Shown: in pieces, positions 35,021 to 42,805 of the stretch | Layout of the letters: every line of letters starts with the position of its first letter | Position numbering within the stretch: the stretch's first letter is position 1 | Source: Actinoplanes ianthinogenes | GTDB lineage: Bacteria; Actinomycetota; Actinomycetes; Mycobacteriales; Micromonosporaceae | Direction: 5' to 3' | Length of the DNA stretch: 64,000 bases | Assembly: GCF_018324205.1 (NCBI RefSeq) | Contig: NZ_AP023356.1 | Span: forward strand, 6,821,501-6,885,500 | The notes under the pieces: generated by a model | What the model was told of the DNA's origin: nothing | The model's input: the letters and a program-made list of their open reading frames with translations, nothing else | Database searches by the model: none | Made by a program: the position numbers and the translations under genes

Positions 35021-37663
35021 ATGGTGGGGATGGTGAGAACGCACGTGTCGGAGCGGGATCGGCTGGCCCAGGCCGACTCCGGCGAGCAGCCGTGGCGCGC
35101 CTGGGGTCCCTACCTCTCCGAAAGGGCGTGGGGCACGGTCCGGGAGGACTACAGCGAGCACGGGACGGCGTGGGACTACTTCCCGCACGACCACGCGCGG
35201 TCCCGGGCGTACCGGTGGAACGAGGACGGCATGGCCGGGGTCTGCGACGACCGGCAGACGTTCTGCTTCGCGCTCGCGCTCTGGAACGGCAAGGACCCGA
35301 TCCTCAAGGAACGGATGTTCGGCCTCGGCGGCGACGGCGGCAACCACGGCGAGGACGCCAAGGACTACTGGTGGTACCAGGACTCCACGCCGACCCACTC
35401 GTGGATGCGCTGGCGCTATCACTACCCACAAGCCGAGTTTCCGTACGACCAGCTGGTCCGGGTCAACGGCCAGCGCTCGCGGACCGAGAGCGAGTACGAG
35501 CTGGTCGACACCGGCATCTTCGACCAGGACCGGTTCTGGGCGGTGACCGTCGACTACGCCAAGGCCGGCCCGCACGACATGTGCATCGCGGTCACCGTCT
35601 CCAACCGCGGCCCGGACCCGGCCACCCTGCACGTGCTGCCCACCCTCTGGTTTCGCAACACGTGGTCCTGGGGCCTGCCGAACCGGCCGATCCCGTCCCT
35701 GACCGGCACCCCCGGGCGTCTCGCCGGGCGGCACCGGTCGATCGGGCACGTCACGCTCGACGCCGAGGGCGCCCCGCCCGCGCTGGTCTGCGACAACGAG
35801 ACCAACGCGCAGCGGCTGTGGGGCCTGCCCGGGCGCAGCCCGTACCCGAAGGACGGGATCAACGACTTCCTGATCTCCGACATGCCGACCGTGAACCCGA
35901 GCGGGACCGGCACCAAGGGCGCGCTGCACTACGAGATCACCCTGGGCCCGGGGGAGTCCCGGACCCTTCGGATGCGGCTCACCCAGACCGACGCCCCGGC
36001 GCCGCCGCTCGACCTGGCCGGCGACTGGGACGCGGTGATGCGCGACCGGCTCGCCGAGGCCGACGCGTTCTTCCGCGAGGTCATCCCGGCGGCCGCGTCC
36101 GAGGAGGAGGCCGCGGTGGCCCGGCAGGGGATCGCCGGGCTGATGTGGGGCAAGCAGTTCTACCACTTCGACGTGAAGCAGTGGCTGCACGGCGACCCGG
36201 GCAACTCGCCACCGCCACCGGGCCGGCGCTACGGGCGCAACAACGGCTGGTGGCACATGAACAGCTTCGACGTGATCAGCATGCCGGACCCGTGGGAGTA
36301 CCCCTGGTACGCCGCCTGGGACCTGGCGTTCCACTGTGTCAGCATCAGCCGGGTCGACCCGGGTTTCGCCAAGTCGCAGCTGCTCCTGCTGCTCCGCGAG
36401 TGGTACATGCACCCGAACGGGCAGATCCCGGCGTACGAGTGGTCGTTCGCCGACGTGAACCCGCCGGTGCACGCCTGGGCCGCGCTGCGCGTCTTCCAGA
36501 TCGACGGCGGCCGGGACTACGACTTCCTCGCCAAGGTGATGCACAAGCTGCTGCTCAACTTCACCTGGTGGGTCAACCGCAAGGACGTCGGCGGCAACAA
36601 CGTGTTCGAGGGCGGCTTCCTCGGCCTGGACAACGTCGGCCCGTTCGACCGCTCGGCCGCGTTACCGGTCGCCGGGGTGCTCGAACAGTCCGACGGCACC
36701 GGCTGGATGGCCATGTACGCCCTCAACCTGCTCGACATGTCGATCATCCTGGCCCTGCACGACCGGTCCTACGAGGACATGGCCACCAAGTTCTTCGAGC
36801 ACTTCACGTACATCGCGGAGGCGGCGTACCGGCAGGGGCTCTGGGACGACGAGGACAGCTTCTTCTACGACGTGCTGCGGCTGCCGGACGGGCACAAGGT
36901 GCCGCTCAAGGCCCGGTCGATCGTCGGCCTGCTGCCGCTCGCCGCGACCACCCGGCTCACCTCGGACACCCTGAACCGGCTGCCCGAGGTGAACGCCCGG
37001 GTCCGCTGGATGCTGCACAAGCAGACCGATTACGGCGACGTGATCAGCGCGCGCCGGCTCGGCGGCGCCGATCGGCGCCGCCAGCGGCTGCTGAGCATGG
37101 TGGGCCAGGACCAGCTGTTGCGGATCCTGGCCCGGTTGCTGGACCCCGAGGAATTCCTCTCCCCGTACGGCCTGCGCACGCTCTCCCGTGCCCACCTGGA
37201 GAAACCGTTCACGGTCTCGCTGGGCGGCTCGGACTTCACCGTCGGCTACGAGCCGGCGGAGAGCACCAGCGGCCTGTTCGGCGGCAACTCGAACTGGCGC
37301 GGCCCGGTCTGGATGCCGGTCAACTACCTGCTGGTCGAGGCGCTCCGGGAGTTCGCCGAGTTCTACGGCGAGGACCTGCGGGTGGAGTACCCGACCGGGG
37401 CACAGACGAAGATGTCGCTGTCCGAGGTGGCCGACGACCTGTCCCGCCGGCTGATCGCGCTCTTCGTCCCGGACGACGACGGGCGCCGGCCGATCTACGG
37501 CGCGACCGACATGTTCCACACCCACCCGGACTGGAAGGACCTGATCGTCTTCCCGGAGTATTTCCACGGGGACAACGGGGCCGGACTGGGCGCGTGGCAT
37601 CAGACCGGCTGGAGCGCGCTGGTCGTCGACCTGATCCTCACCCTGCACGACAAGCCCCGCTAA
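35021..37663 (+). CDS. GH63-like (MGH1-type) glucosidase
   Basis: 880 residues. No signal peptide is present, so it is cytoplasmic. The N-terminal beta-rich part is followed by an (alpha/alpha)6 barrel (about 350-870). Family hallmarks are A-W-D-L-A-F-H near 425, Q-I-P-A-Y-E-W-S-F-A-D-V-N-P-P near 470, E-G-G-F-L-G-L-D-N near 528 and W-R-G-P-V-W-M-P near 760. GH63 enzymes hydrolyse alpha-glucosidic bonds (for example mannosylglycerate or glucosylated compounds in bacteria). The exact substrate is unknown. The start is uncertain: ATG 35021, ATG 35030 and GTG 35045 are close, none with a clear ribosome site. Its TAA stop is the first triplet of a palindromic element. Confidence 0.87.
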   Translation: MVGMVRTHVSERDRLAQADSGEQPWRAWGPYLSERAWGTVREDYSEHGTAWDYFPHDHARSRAYRWNEDGMAGVCDDRQTFCFALALWNGKDPILKERMFGLGGDGGNHGEDAKDYWWYQDSTPTHSWMRWRYHYPQAEFPYDQLVRVNGQRSRTESEYELVDTGIFDQDRFWAVTVDYAKAGPHDMCIAVTVSNRGPDPATLHVLPTLWFRNTWSWGLPNRPIPSLTGTPGRLAGRHRSIGHVTLDAEGAPPALVCDNETNAQRLWGLPGRSPYPKDGINDFLISDMPTVNPSGTGTKGALHYEITLGPGESRTLRMRLTQTDAPAPPLDLAGDWDAVMRDRLAEADAFFREVIPAAASEEEAAVARQGIAGLMWGKQFYHFDVKQWLHGDPGNSPPPPGRRYGRNNGWWHMNSFDVISMPDPWEYPWYAAWDLAFHCVSISRVDPGFAKSQLLLLLREWYMHPNGQIPAYEWSFADVNPPVHAWAALRVFQIDGGRDYDFLAKVMHKLLLNFTWWVNRKDVGGNNVFEGGFLGLDNVGPFDRSAALPVAGVLEQSDGTGWMAMYALNLLDMSIILALHDRSYEDMATKFFEHFTYIAEAAYRQGLWDDEDSFFYDVLRLPDGHKVPLKARSIVGLLPLAATTRLTSDTLNRLPEVNARVRWMLHKQTDYGDVISARRLGGADRRRQRLLSMVGQDQLLRILARLLDPEEFLSPYGLRTLSRAHLEKPFTVSLGGSDFTVGYEPAESTSGLFGGNSNWRGPVWMPVNYLLVEALREFAEFYGEDLRVEYPTGAQTKMSLSEVADDLSRRLIALFVPDDDGRRPIYGATDMFHTHPDWKDLIVFPEYFHGDNGAGLGAWHQTGWSALVVDLILTLHDKPR

Positions 37664-37827
37664 GGCCTGTTTCATAACCCGGCCGAGTGCGAGGCGAGGT
37701 CAGGAGTGTGGCTGGCAACGGCCGCGATTTGCCCGCATACCGGTGTTGTATGCGGGCAAATCGCGGACGCTGCCAGGCGCGCTCCTGGCCACGCCGCAGC
37801 CCCGGTCGGGTTATGAAACAGGCCTTA
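37661..37827. mobile_element. MITE-like 167-bp palindromic element with TA ends
   Basis: Outer arms TAAGGCCTGTTTCATAACCC (37661-37680) and GGGTTATGAAACAGGCCTTA (37808-37827) are perfect reverse complements. Inside, CCGCGATTTGCCCGCATAC (37722-37740) pairs perfectly with 37748-37766 around a 7-base loop. The middle arms (about 37701-37720 and 37768-37790) are imperfectly complementary. The whole segment is one long imperfect palindrome with no coding capacity. The ends resemble IS-type termini (GGCCTGTTTCATAAC) and the outermost TA on each side fits a TA target duplication. It supplies the stop codon of the GH63 gene and lies before the trp leader. Confidence 0.7.
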
Positions 37828-37886
37828 GGTCTCTCCATGCGGGACGGGTGGCGCGGAGTGACGCGGACGCCGTTAGGCTGCAGGGC

Positions 37887-37922
37887 ATGAACGCGCGACT
37901 GAGCATGTGGTGGCCCGCCTGA
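37887..37922 (+). CDS. trp leader peptide, 11 residues with tandem Trp
   Basis: ATG at 37887 encodes M-N-A-R-L-S-M-W-W-P-A and stops at 37920-37922. The tandem Trp codons (37908-37913) are those expected for a Trp attenuator. GCAGGG lies just upstream; TAGGCT (37874-37879) seven bases before the ATG could instead be a -10 of a leaderless transcript. It precedes a terminator hairpin and an anthranilate synthase gene. Confidence 0.85.
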   Translation: MNARLSMWWPA

Positions 37923-37983
37923 CCGGCGGCCACATCCCCCGCGCGTAACCAACCCGCGGCCGCCTCCCCGAGGCGGCCGTTTC
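37906..37983 (+). promoter_or_regulatory. trp transcription attenuator
   Basis: The terminator is a perfect 10-bp stem (37957-37966 with 37970-37979, loop CCC) followed by TTT. GGCGGCC (37925-37931), right after the leader stop codon, can pair with GGCCGCC (37958-37964) as antiterminator, or with TGGCCCGCC of the leader end (37912-37919, one bulge) as the protecting pair. A ribosome stalled at the two Trp codons would mask the latter and allow the antiterminator, so the gene is expressed when Trp-tRNA is scarce. A trp attenuator before a fused anthranilate synthase gene is known in Streptomyces venezuelae. Confidence 0.85.
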
Positions 37984-38031
37984 GCATGGTCCGGACTCGG
38001 TGGGCGCCCGCCCGGCCCGGAACGAGGACCC

Positions 38032-39834
38032 ATGCCTTTCGCCTACCTGCACCGCGACGGCGCCGACCACGTCGAGGTGCTCACCGGTGACGTGATCACC
38101 GTCGACGCGCTCGCCGCCATCCCGCTCGACCCCGGGCGGCCGGTGCTCGCCGTGGTGCCCTACCGGCAGATCGCCGAGCGCGGCTTCGACTGCGTGGACG
38201 ACGGCGCGCCGCTGGAGTGTCTGCTGATCGATTCCCGCGAGACCCGGCCGCTGAGCGACTTCCCGGCCGGTGAGCTGCGGGTCTCCGGCGGGAGGTTCGA
38301 CCTGAGCGACGACGAGTACGGGCGGATCGTCGAGGACGTGCTGCGCGACGAGATCGGGCACGGCGAGGGCGCGAACTTCGTGATCCACCGGGTGTTCGAG
38401 GCGTCCGTCGACGGCGACCCGGTGGACGCGGCGCGGGCGGCGTTCGGGCGGCTGCTCGCGCAGGAACAGGGGACGTACTGGACGTTCCTGGTGCACACCG
38501 GGACCCGGACGCTGGTCGGGGCCACGCCGGAGCGGCACGTCAGCGTCACCGACGGCATCGTGATGATGAACCCGATCAGCGGGACGTTCCGGCACGGGTC
38601 CGGGCCGCTGCTCGACTTCCTGCGGGACCCGAAGGAGGTCGAGGAGCTCTACATGGTCCTCGACGAGGAACTGAAGATGATGGCGACCGTCGCCGAGCAC
38701 GGCGGGCAGGTCGCCGGGCCCTACCTGAAGCAGATGGCGCACCTCACCCACACCGAGTACCTGCTGGCCGGGCGCGGTTCGCTGGACGTCCGGGAGGTGC
38801 TGCGCGAGACCATGTTCGCGCCGACCGTCACCGGCAGCCCGATCGAGAACGCGTGCCGGGTGATCGCCCGCCACGAACGCCGCGGGCGCGGGTACTACGC
38901 GGGCGTGCTGGCCCTGCTGGAGGTCGACGACGAGGGACGGCAGAGCCTGGACGCGCCGATCCTGATCCGGACCGCGGAGATCACGCCCGACGGCACCCTG
39001 CGGGTGCCGGTCGGGGCCACCCTGGTGCGGCATTCGACGGCGGCCGGCGAGGTGGCCGAGACCCACACGAAGGCCGCGGGCGTGCTGGCCGCGCTCGGTT
39101 CCGCGTCCTTTCCGGTACGCGACGCGACCGCTCCCGTGGCCGGCGAGCCGGAGCTGGCCGCGCTCGCCGCCCGCAACGTCGACCTGGCCCGGTTCTGGCT
39201 GGACTCCCGGGCGCCCGGCGCGCTCGTGGCGCCGGGGCTGGCCGGGCGGTCCGCGGTGATCGTGGACGGGGAGGACACATTCACCGCGATGCTGGCCCAC
39301 CAGCTGAAGGCGCTCGGCCTGACGGTGTCGGTGGTGCCCTGGTCGTCGCCGGCGCCGGACGCCGACCTGCTGGTGGTGGGCCCGGGACCGGGTGACCCGG
39401 AGGACACCGGCGACCCGAAGATGGCGGTGATGCGCGGCATCGTCCGGGACCGGCTGGCGAGCGGGTCGCCGCTGTTCGCGGTCTGCCTCGGTCAGGAGAT
39501 GCTGGCCCTGGAGCTCGGGCTGTCGCTGATCCGGCGGGAGTCGCCCTATCAGGGGCTGGCGCGGGACGTGGACCTGTTCGGCTCGGTGCGGCGGGTGGGG
39601 TTCTACTCCAGCTTCGCCGCGGTGTCCGCGGCCGCCGCGATCGACTCGGCGCACGGGCCGGTGGAGATCGCCCGGGACCCGGCCGACGGGGCGGTGCACG
39701 CGCTGCGCGGCGCGTCGTTCGCCGGGGTGCAGTTCCATCCGGAGTCGGTGCTCAGCCGGGACGGGATCGACGTGCTGCGGGAACTTCTGCCGCCGTTGCT
39801 CGCCGAGGTGGTTAGCCCGCTCACGAACGGGTAG
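38032..39834 (+). CDS. trpEG: Fused anthranilate synthase (TrpE-TrpG type)
   Basis: 600 residues. The N-terminal chorismate-binding domain (about 1-400) has N-P-I-S-G-T-F-R-H-G near 182, then F-A-P-T-V-T-G-S-P-I-E-N near 262 and R-G-Y-Y-A-G near 285. The C-terminal type I glutamine amidotransferase domain (about 415-595) has nucleophile Cys in V-C-L-G-Q-E near 484 and F-H-P-E-S near 568. It converts chorismate and glutamine to anthranilate. PhzE of phenazine clusters has the same layout, but no phenazine genes are nearby and the upstream Trp attenuator points to tryptophan supply. GAACGAGGA precedes the ATG. Confidence 0.92.
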   Translation: MPFAYLHRDGADHVEVLTGDVITVDALAAIPLDPGRPVLAVVPYRQIAERGFDCVDDGAPLECLLIDSRETRPLSDFPAGELRVSGGRFDLSDDEYGRIVEDVLRDEIGHGEGANFVIHRVFEASVDGDPVDAARAAFGRLLAQEQGTYWTFLVHTGTRTLVGATPERHVSVTDGIVMMNPISGTFRHGSGPLLDFLRDPKEVEELYMVLDEELKMMATVAEHGGQVAGPYLKQMAHLTHTEYLLAGRGSLDVREVLRETMFAPTVTGSPIENACRVIARHERRGRGYYAGVLALLEVDDEGRQSLDAPILIRTAEITPDGTLRVPVGATLVRHSTAAGEVAETHTKAAGVLAALGSASFPVRDATAPVAGEPELAALAARNVDLARFWLDSRAPGALVAPGLAGRSAVIVDGEDTFTAMLAHQLKALGLTVSVVPWSSPAPDADLLVVGPGPGDPEDTGDPKMAVMRGIVRDRLASGSPLFAVCLGQEMLALELGLSLIRRESPYQGLARDVDLFGSVRRVGFYSSFAAVSAAAAIDSAHGPVEIARDPADGAVHALRGASFAGVQFHPESVLSRDGIDVLRELLPPLLAEVVSPLTNG

Positions 39835-39893
39835 CGATAGATACCGTCGGTGGTCCAAGGCGATCGAGAGCCTCTCCTTGGGCCACCGACCCG

Positions 39894-40028
39894 GTGCTCC
39901 GTGTGCTGGGACCGCCCCTGACAGCGGCACCGCCGCTGGTCACGGCGCAGATCCGGCCGCTGCTGACCCGGCTGCCGCGCCTGGCCCGGCGCGGCCTGAT
40001 CGAGGAGGCCGTCAGCCGTGCCGCCTGA
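39894..40028 (+). CDS. Possible small protein, 44 residues
   Basis: A GTG-started frame with strong third-position GC encodes a Leu/Arg/Pro-rich peptide ending R-R-G-L-I-E-E-A-V-S-R-A-A. No ribosome site is clear and I recognise no family. It fills the gap between the anthranilate synthase and the next small gene. Codon use is the only support; it could be spurious. Confidence 0.3.
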   Translation: MLRVLGPPLTAAPPLVTAQIRPLLTRLPRLARRGLIEEAVSRAA

Positions 40029-40141
40029 CGCCCCGGCGGTCCCCCGTCCCGGGGAAACCCGGCGCGGGCGCGTGTCCGCACGGTTTACTGAGGGTTGGTC
40101 GACGGGTATCCGTACGGCGTCGTTGACCTCCGGAGGACACT

Positions 40142-40414
40142 TTGGCCGAGCCGCACGTCACACTCGACCCGCAATCGCTCAACCCGGTGGAGGAGAAACT
40201 GCGCGGTCCGCTGGAGGACCAGCTCAGTTCGGCGCTCCAGGCCGCGACCGTCAAGATCCGCCAGCGGTATGCCGGCGAGAGCATCGAGCAGGTCACCAGC
40301 ATGCTGCTGGACCAGGCGAGAGCCGGGCTGCACCCGGACATCGCCGCCGGCTTCCGCCCCGACCACGACCAGCTACGCCACGTGGCCGAGGCGATCGTCA
40401 CCCACGCACACTGA
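40142..40414 (+). CDS. Small conserved-looking hypothetical protein, 90 residues
   Basis: The TTG start at 40142 lies 5 bases after CCGGAGGACAC, a good ribosome site, and the codon use is typical. The protein is acidic and helical, without membrane segments or cysteines: L-D-P-Q-S-L-N-P-V-E-E-K near the start and a C-terminal H-V-A-E-A-I-V-T-H-A-H. I do not recognise the family. It stands alone between trpEG and a convergent small gene. Confidence 0.65.
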   Translation: MAEPHVTLDPQSLNPVEEKLRGPLEDQLSSALQAATVKIRQRYAGESIEQVTSMLLDQARAGLHPDIAAGFRPDHDQLRHVAEAIVTHAH

Positions 40415-40464
40415 GTCTCCGGGCCGGGGTACGCGAGGTGCATCCTGGGCGTTCGCGCAGGGGT

Positions 40465-40500
40465 GCTCCGGGCGTACCCTGATCGGGTCTCAGGCGGCGA
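40465..40500 (-). repeat. Dispersed 3'-end repeat, copy at gene 40490-40723
   Basis: Read on the minus strand, the stop codon continues as TGA-GACCCGATCAGGGTACG, then CCCGGAGCACC. The copy at 46289-46319 reads TGA-AACCCGATTACGGTACG, then CCCTGAGCAC. Both follow a C-terminus ending in Ala-Ala. Confidence 0.65.
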
Positions 40501-40723
40501 AGGCGTGCCGGACCGCCATCCGGGCCCACCGCATGCGGCCGAGGGCGCAGTCCGGGTGCTCGCCGAACTCCTGGGCCACCAGGGCCGCGCAGCCGTGGGC
40601 GCCGAGGCGATCGACGGTCGCTGTGATGGCCTCGCGGATCAGCTCCGGGGTCGGTTCCTGGGAGCGTTGCAGGTCCGATACGAACAGCGCTTCGGTACGG
40701 ACGTCATCGATCACTGCGTTCAT
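40490..40723 (-). CDS. Small hypothetical protein of a Micromonosporaceae-type family
   Basis: 77 residues. The protein begins M-N-A-V-I-D-D-V-R-T-E-A-L-F-V-S-D and ends with R-M-R-W-A-R-M-A-V-R-H-A-F-A-A, with a central H-G-C-A-A-L-V-A-Q-E-F-G-E-H-P. A layout of this kind recurs in small proteins of this group of actinomycetes, as far as I recall, with no known function. GGGGAGGA precedes the ATG at 40723. Its stop codon is embedded in a copy of the dispersed repeat described at 40465-40500. Confidence 0.75.
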   Translation of the reverse strand: MNAVIDDVRTEALFVSDLQRSQEPTPELIREAITATVDRLGAHGCAALVAQEFGEHPDCALGRMRWARMAVRHAFAA

Positions 40724-40964
40724 CGGGTCCTCCCCGGTCCGGTCGGTAGCTCGGCGGTCGCTCGGGAATCAGCACACCGCTGCCGGGATGCAACCGGGGC
40801 GTACCCCGGTTGCGAGCCGGTTGCTAACGGTGTGGCCGCTGGCATACCCGGGATTCGGCGCTGAGCGGGGCGCGGATGGGTCGGGAATCCGGTAGTCCCG
40901 CCGCCTCGCCCAAAATAACCGGATATCGTCGGACAAGTAGTGATGCCGATCGAGGGGAGCTGCC

Positions 40965-41339
40965 GTGACCACGGTCTTGGTGGCCGACGACGACGCCGAC
41001 ATCCGTGACCTGGTGGCCTTCAAGCTGGAGCAGGCCGGGCTCGAGGTGATCACGGTCGGTGACGGTCAGGCCGCTGTGGAGCAGGCCCGGGTGCACCGCC
41101 CGACCCTCGCCGTGCTGGACGTCTCGATGCCGCTGCTGTCCGGCATCGACGTGTGCCGGATGCTGCGCGCCGACCCCTCCACCGCCGGGATGCTGATCAT
41201 CATGCTCACCGCCCGGGTGCAGGAGCAGGACGTCGAGGGCGGCTTCAGCGCCGGTGCCGACGACTACGTGACGAAACCGTTCAGCCCGCGCGAGCTCGTC
41301 TCCCGGATTCAGGCCCTGCTCACCCGCACGCGCACCTGA
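40965..41339 (+). CDS. Single-domain response regulator (CheY-like)
   Basis: 124 residues, receiver domain only. Acidic pocket D-D-D near residues 8-10, phospho-acceptor Asp in V-L-D-V-S-M-P near 53, Thr in M-L-T-A-R near 83 and Lys in T-K-P-F near 105 are all present. There is no output domain, so it must act through protein contact or pass phosphate on. The GTG start follows GAGGGGAG. No histidine kinase is adjacent. A bidirectional terminator separates it from the convergent HAAS gene. Confidence 0.93.
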   Translation: MTTVLVADDDADIRDLVAFKLEQAGLEVITVGDGQAAVEQARVHRPTLAVLDVSMPLLSGIDVCRMLRADPSTAGMLIIMLTARVQEQDVEGGFSAGADDYVTKPFSPRELVSRIQALLTRTRT

Positions 41340-41342
41340 GAA

Positions 41343-41371
41343 GAAGCCGGGGCGCGATGCGCCCCGGCTTC
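41343..41371. terminator. Bidirectional terminator between convergent genes
   Basis: A perfect 13-bp stem (41343-41355 with 41359-41371) with a GAT loop sits between the stop codons of the CheY-like gene (41339) and the HAAS membrane-protein gene (41387). Confidence 0.8.
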
Positions 41372-41386
41372 CCGCGTGCTGTGAGA

Positions 41387-42364
41387 TCAGCTGAAGTCGT
41401 AGCTGCCGCCGGTCCCGGGCACCCGCGTCGGGAGGCCGCGGCGGGCCCGCTCCGCCTTGACGAACTTCTCGACGACGTCCCAGAGCCCGCCCAGGACCAG
41501 GACCGCGATGGCGGCCATGCTGATCCAGTCCTTCACGTCCCCGCCGTTGACGTCGAGGAAGCCGTGGAACTCGGGGTTGAAGAACCGGTCGGTGGCCAGC
41601 AGCCACACCATCGGAACCGTGTAGGCCACCGTGAGCACCGCGTTCACCACCGCGGCAGCCCGGGTCACGGCGCCCAGACGGTAGACCCAGACGTGGTAGA
41701 AGGCGCGCAGCGTGAACAGGGCGATCAGCACCGGCCACCAGAACGCCCAGTTCGCCGGGTCGAGCAGCGGCACGTCGGTGAAGGTGAACTGCTGCAGCAC
41801 CAGCGCGGCGATCAGCAGCACCGACCAGACGACACCGCTGATCATCTCGGCGAGGCCGGCCCGGTTGGTCTCGTATTTCGGCAGGTCGGACAGCTTCCAG
41901 TTGGCCTTCAGGTGCTCCCGGCTGACGCCGGTGCGCTCGATGATCGCGAAGACCAGCGTCACCCAGAAGCACATGTGCGCGCCGATCGTGAGCACGCCGG
42001 CGACCGCGCCGCCGATCACCTTGCCGATGTCCGGGTCGTCGAAGAGCTGCACCACCACCCCGATCGCCACGACCAGCGGCAGCACCGTGGCGAGCAGGAT
42101 CTTGAGCAGCCGGCGCCAGATCGGGTAGAGGTCGGGGCCGATCAGGAAGTTGGGGCGGTCGGCGTACCGGTCGGCGAGCCGCTCCGGGTCGCCGAGCTCG
42201 GTGAGCGCGGACTCGACGGCCGCCTCCGGCGTCTCACCGGCGTCGATCCGGGCCTCGACCGCGTCGTCGATGGACGCCCGCAGCTCCCGGTCGATGTCGG
42301 CGCGCTGCTGCTCGGGGATGCGGCGCAGGGCGGTGAGCACGTATCGATCGACGAGGTTGGTCAT
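41387..42364 (-). CDS. HAAS/permease-prefix domain membrane protein
   Basis: 325 residues. The N-terminal helical HAAS-type domain (about 1-70, with L-R-R-I-P-E-Q-Q-R and L-x-E-L-G-D-P-E-R-L-A-D-R-Y) precedes about seven transmembrane helices. Genes of this type are almost always coupled to a PadR regulator, as here: its ATG overlaps the padR stop by 4 bp. The pair resembles known PadR-controlled membrane-stress modules, but the function of the membrane protein is unknown. Confidence 0.87.
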   Translation of the reverse strand: MTNLVDRYVLTALRRIPEQQRADIDRELRASIDDAVEARIDAGETPEAAVESALTELGDPERLADRYADRPNFLIGPDLYPIWRRLLKILLATVLPLVVAIGVVVQLFDDPDIGKVIGGAVAGVLTIGAHMCFWVTLVFAIIERTGVSREHLKANWKLSDLPKYETNRAGLAEMISGVVWSVLLIAALVLQQFTFTDVPLLDPANWAFWWPVLIALFTLRAFYHVWVYRLGAVTRAAAVVNAVLTVAYTVPMVWLLATDRFFNPEFHGFLDVNGGDVKDWISMAAIAVLVLGGLWDVVEKFVKAERARRGLPTRVPGTGGSYDFS

Positions 42365-42714
42365 TTCTCACTCCCGTGATTGGTCGTAACCGAAAGGTCG
42401 CCGATCGCGGTGTCGAGCCGCGCCCACTCTCCGCGCAGGGTGCCGGCGACGGCTTCGCCCTGCTCGGTGGTCCGGTAGAACTTGCGTGGCCGGGCCTCGT
42501 CGGTGTTCCACTCGCTGGTCAGCAGCCCCTGCGCCTCGAGCCGGCGCAGCAGCGGGTAGAGCGTGTTGGCCTCCACCTCGAAGCCGGCCCGGCTCAACGT
42601 CTCCAGCAGCGAATAGCCGTAGCCCGGCTCCCGCAGCACGGTGAGGCTGGCGACGACGACGGTGCCGCGCCGCAGCTCTTGCAGGTGTCCCGCAAGCGTC
42701 GCATCCATTGTCAT
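42361..42714 (-). CDS. PadR-family transcriptional regulator
   Basis: 117 residues. A winged-helix PadR domain (about 15-90) is seen with G-Y-G-Y-S-L-L-E-T-L, then N-T-L-Y-P-L-L-R-R-L-E-A-Q-G-L and R-K-F-Y-R-T-T-E-Q-G. The C-terminal dimerisation helix is short, as in PadR subfamily 2. It forms an operon with the HAAS gene and a palindrome 11 bp upstream of its start is the likely autoregulatory site. ATG 42714 or 42708 are both possible. Confidence 0.93.
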   Translation of the reverse strand: MTMDATLAGHLQELRRGTVVVASLTVLREPGYGYSLLETLSRAGFEVEANTLYPLLRRLEAQGLLTSEWNTDEARPRKFYRTTEQGEAVAGTLRGEWARLDTAIGDLSVTTNHGSEK

Positions 42715-42724
42715 GCCAGAAACG

Positions 42725-42745
42725 ATAGTGTGTGTCGCACACTAT
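42725..42745 (-). promoter_or_regulatory. PadR operator candidate ATAGTGTG-N5-CACACTAT
   Basis: A perfect 8-bp inverted repeat with a 5-bp centre lies 11 bp upstream of the padR start codon. PadR repressors bind dyads of this size over their own promoters. The repeat also contains the TAG/CTA steps that could serve as -10. Confidence 0.75.
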
Positions 42746-42765
42746 GGCAAGTGGACACAGCAAAG

Positions 42766-42797
42766 TGGCCCGCAACCATATGGTTGCGGGCCACTGT
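42766..42797 (-). terminator. 32-bp perfect palindrome, terminator of the GH3 gene
   Basis: AGTGGCCCGCAACCAT is followed directly by its reverse complement (42766-42797). It begins 9 bp past the stop of the beta-glucosidase gene and, read on the minus strand, is followed by TTTGCTG. A rho-independent terminator is the simplest reading. Confidence 0.75.
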
Positions 42798-42805
42798 CAA
42801 AGCGG

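Noticed and set aside
38032..39834. PhzE of a phenazine cluster
   Set aside because: Same domain fusion, but no phenazine genes lie nearby and a Trp-codon attenuator precedes it.
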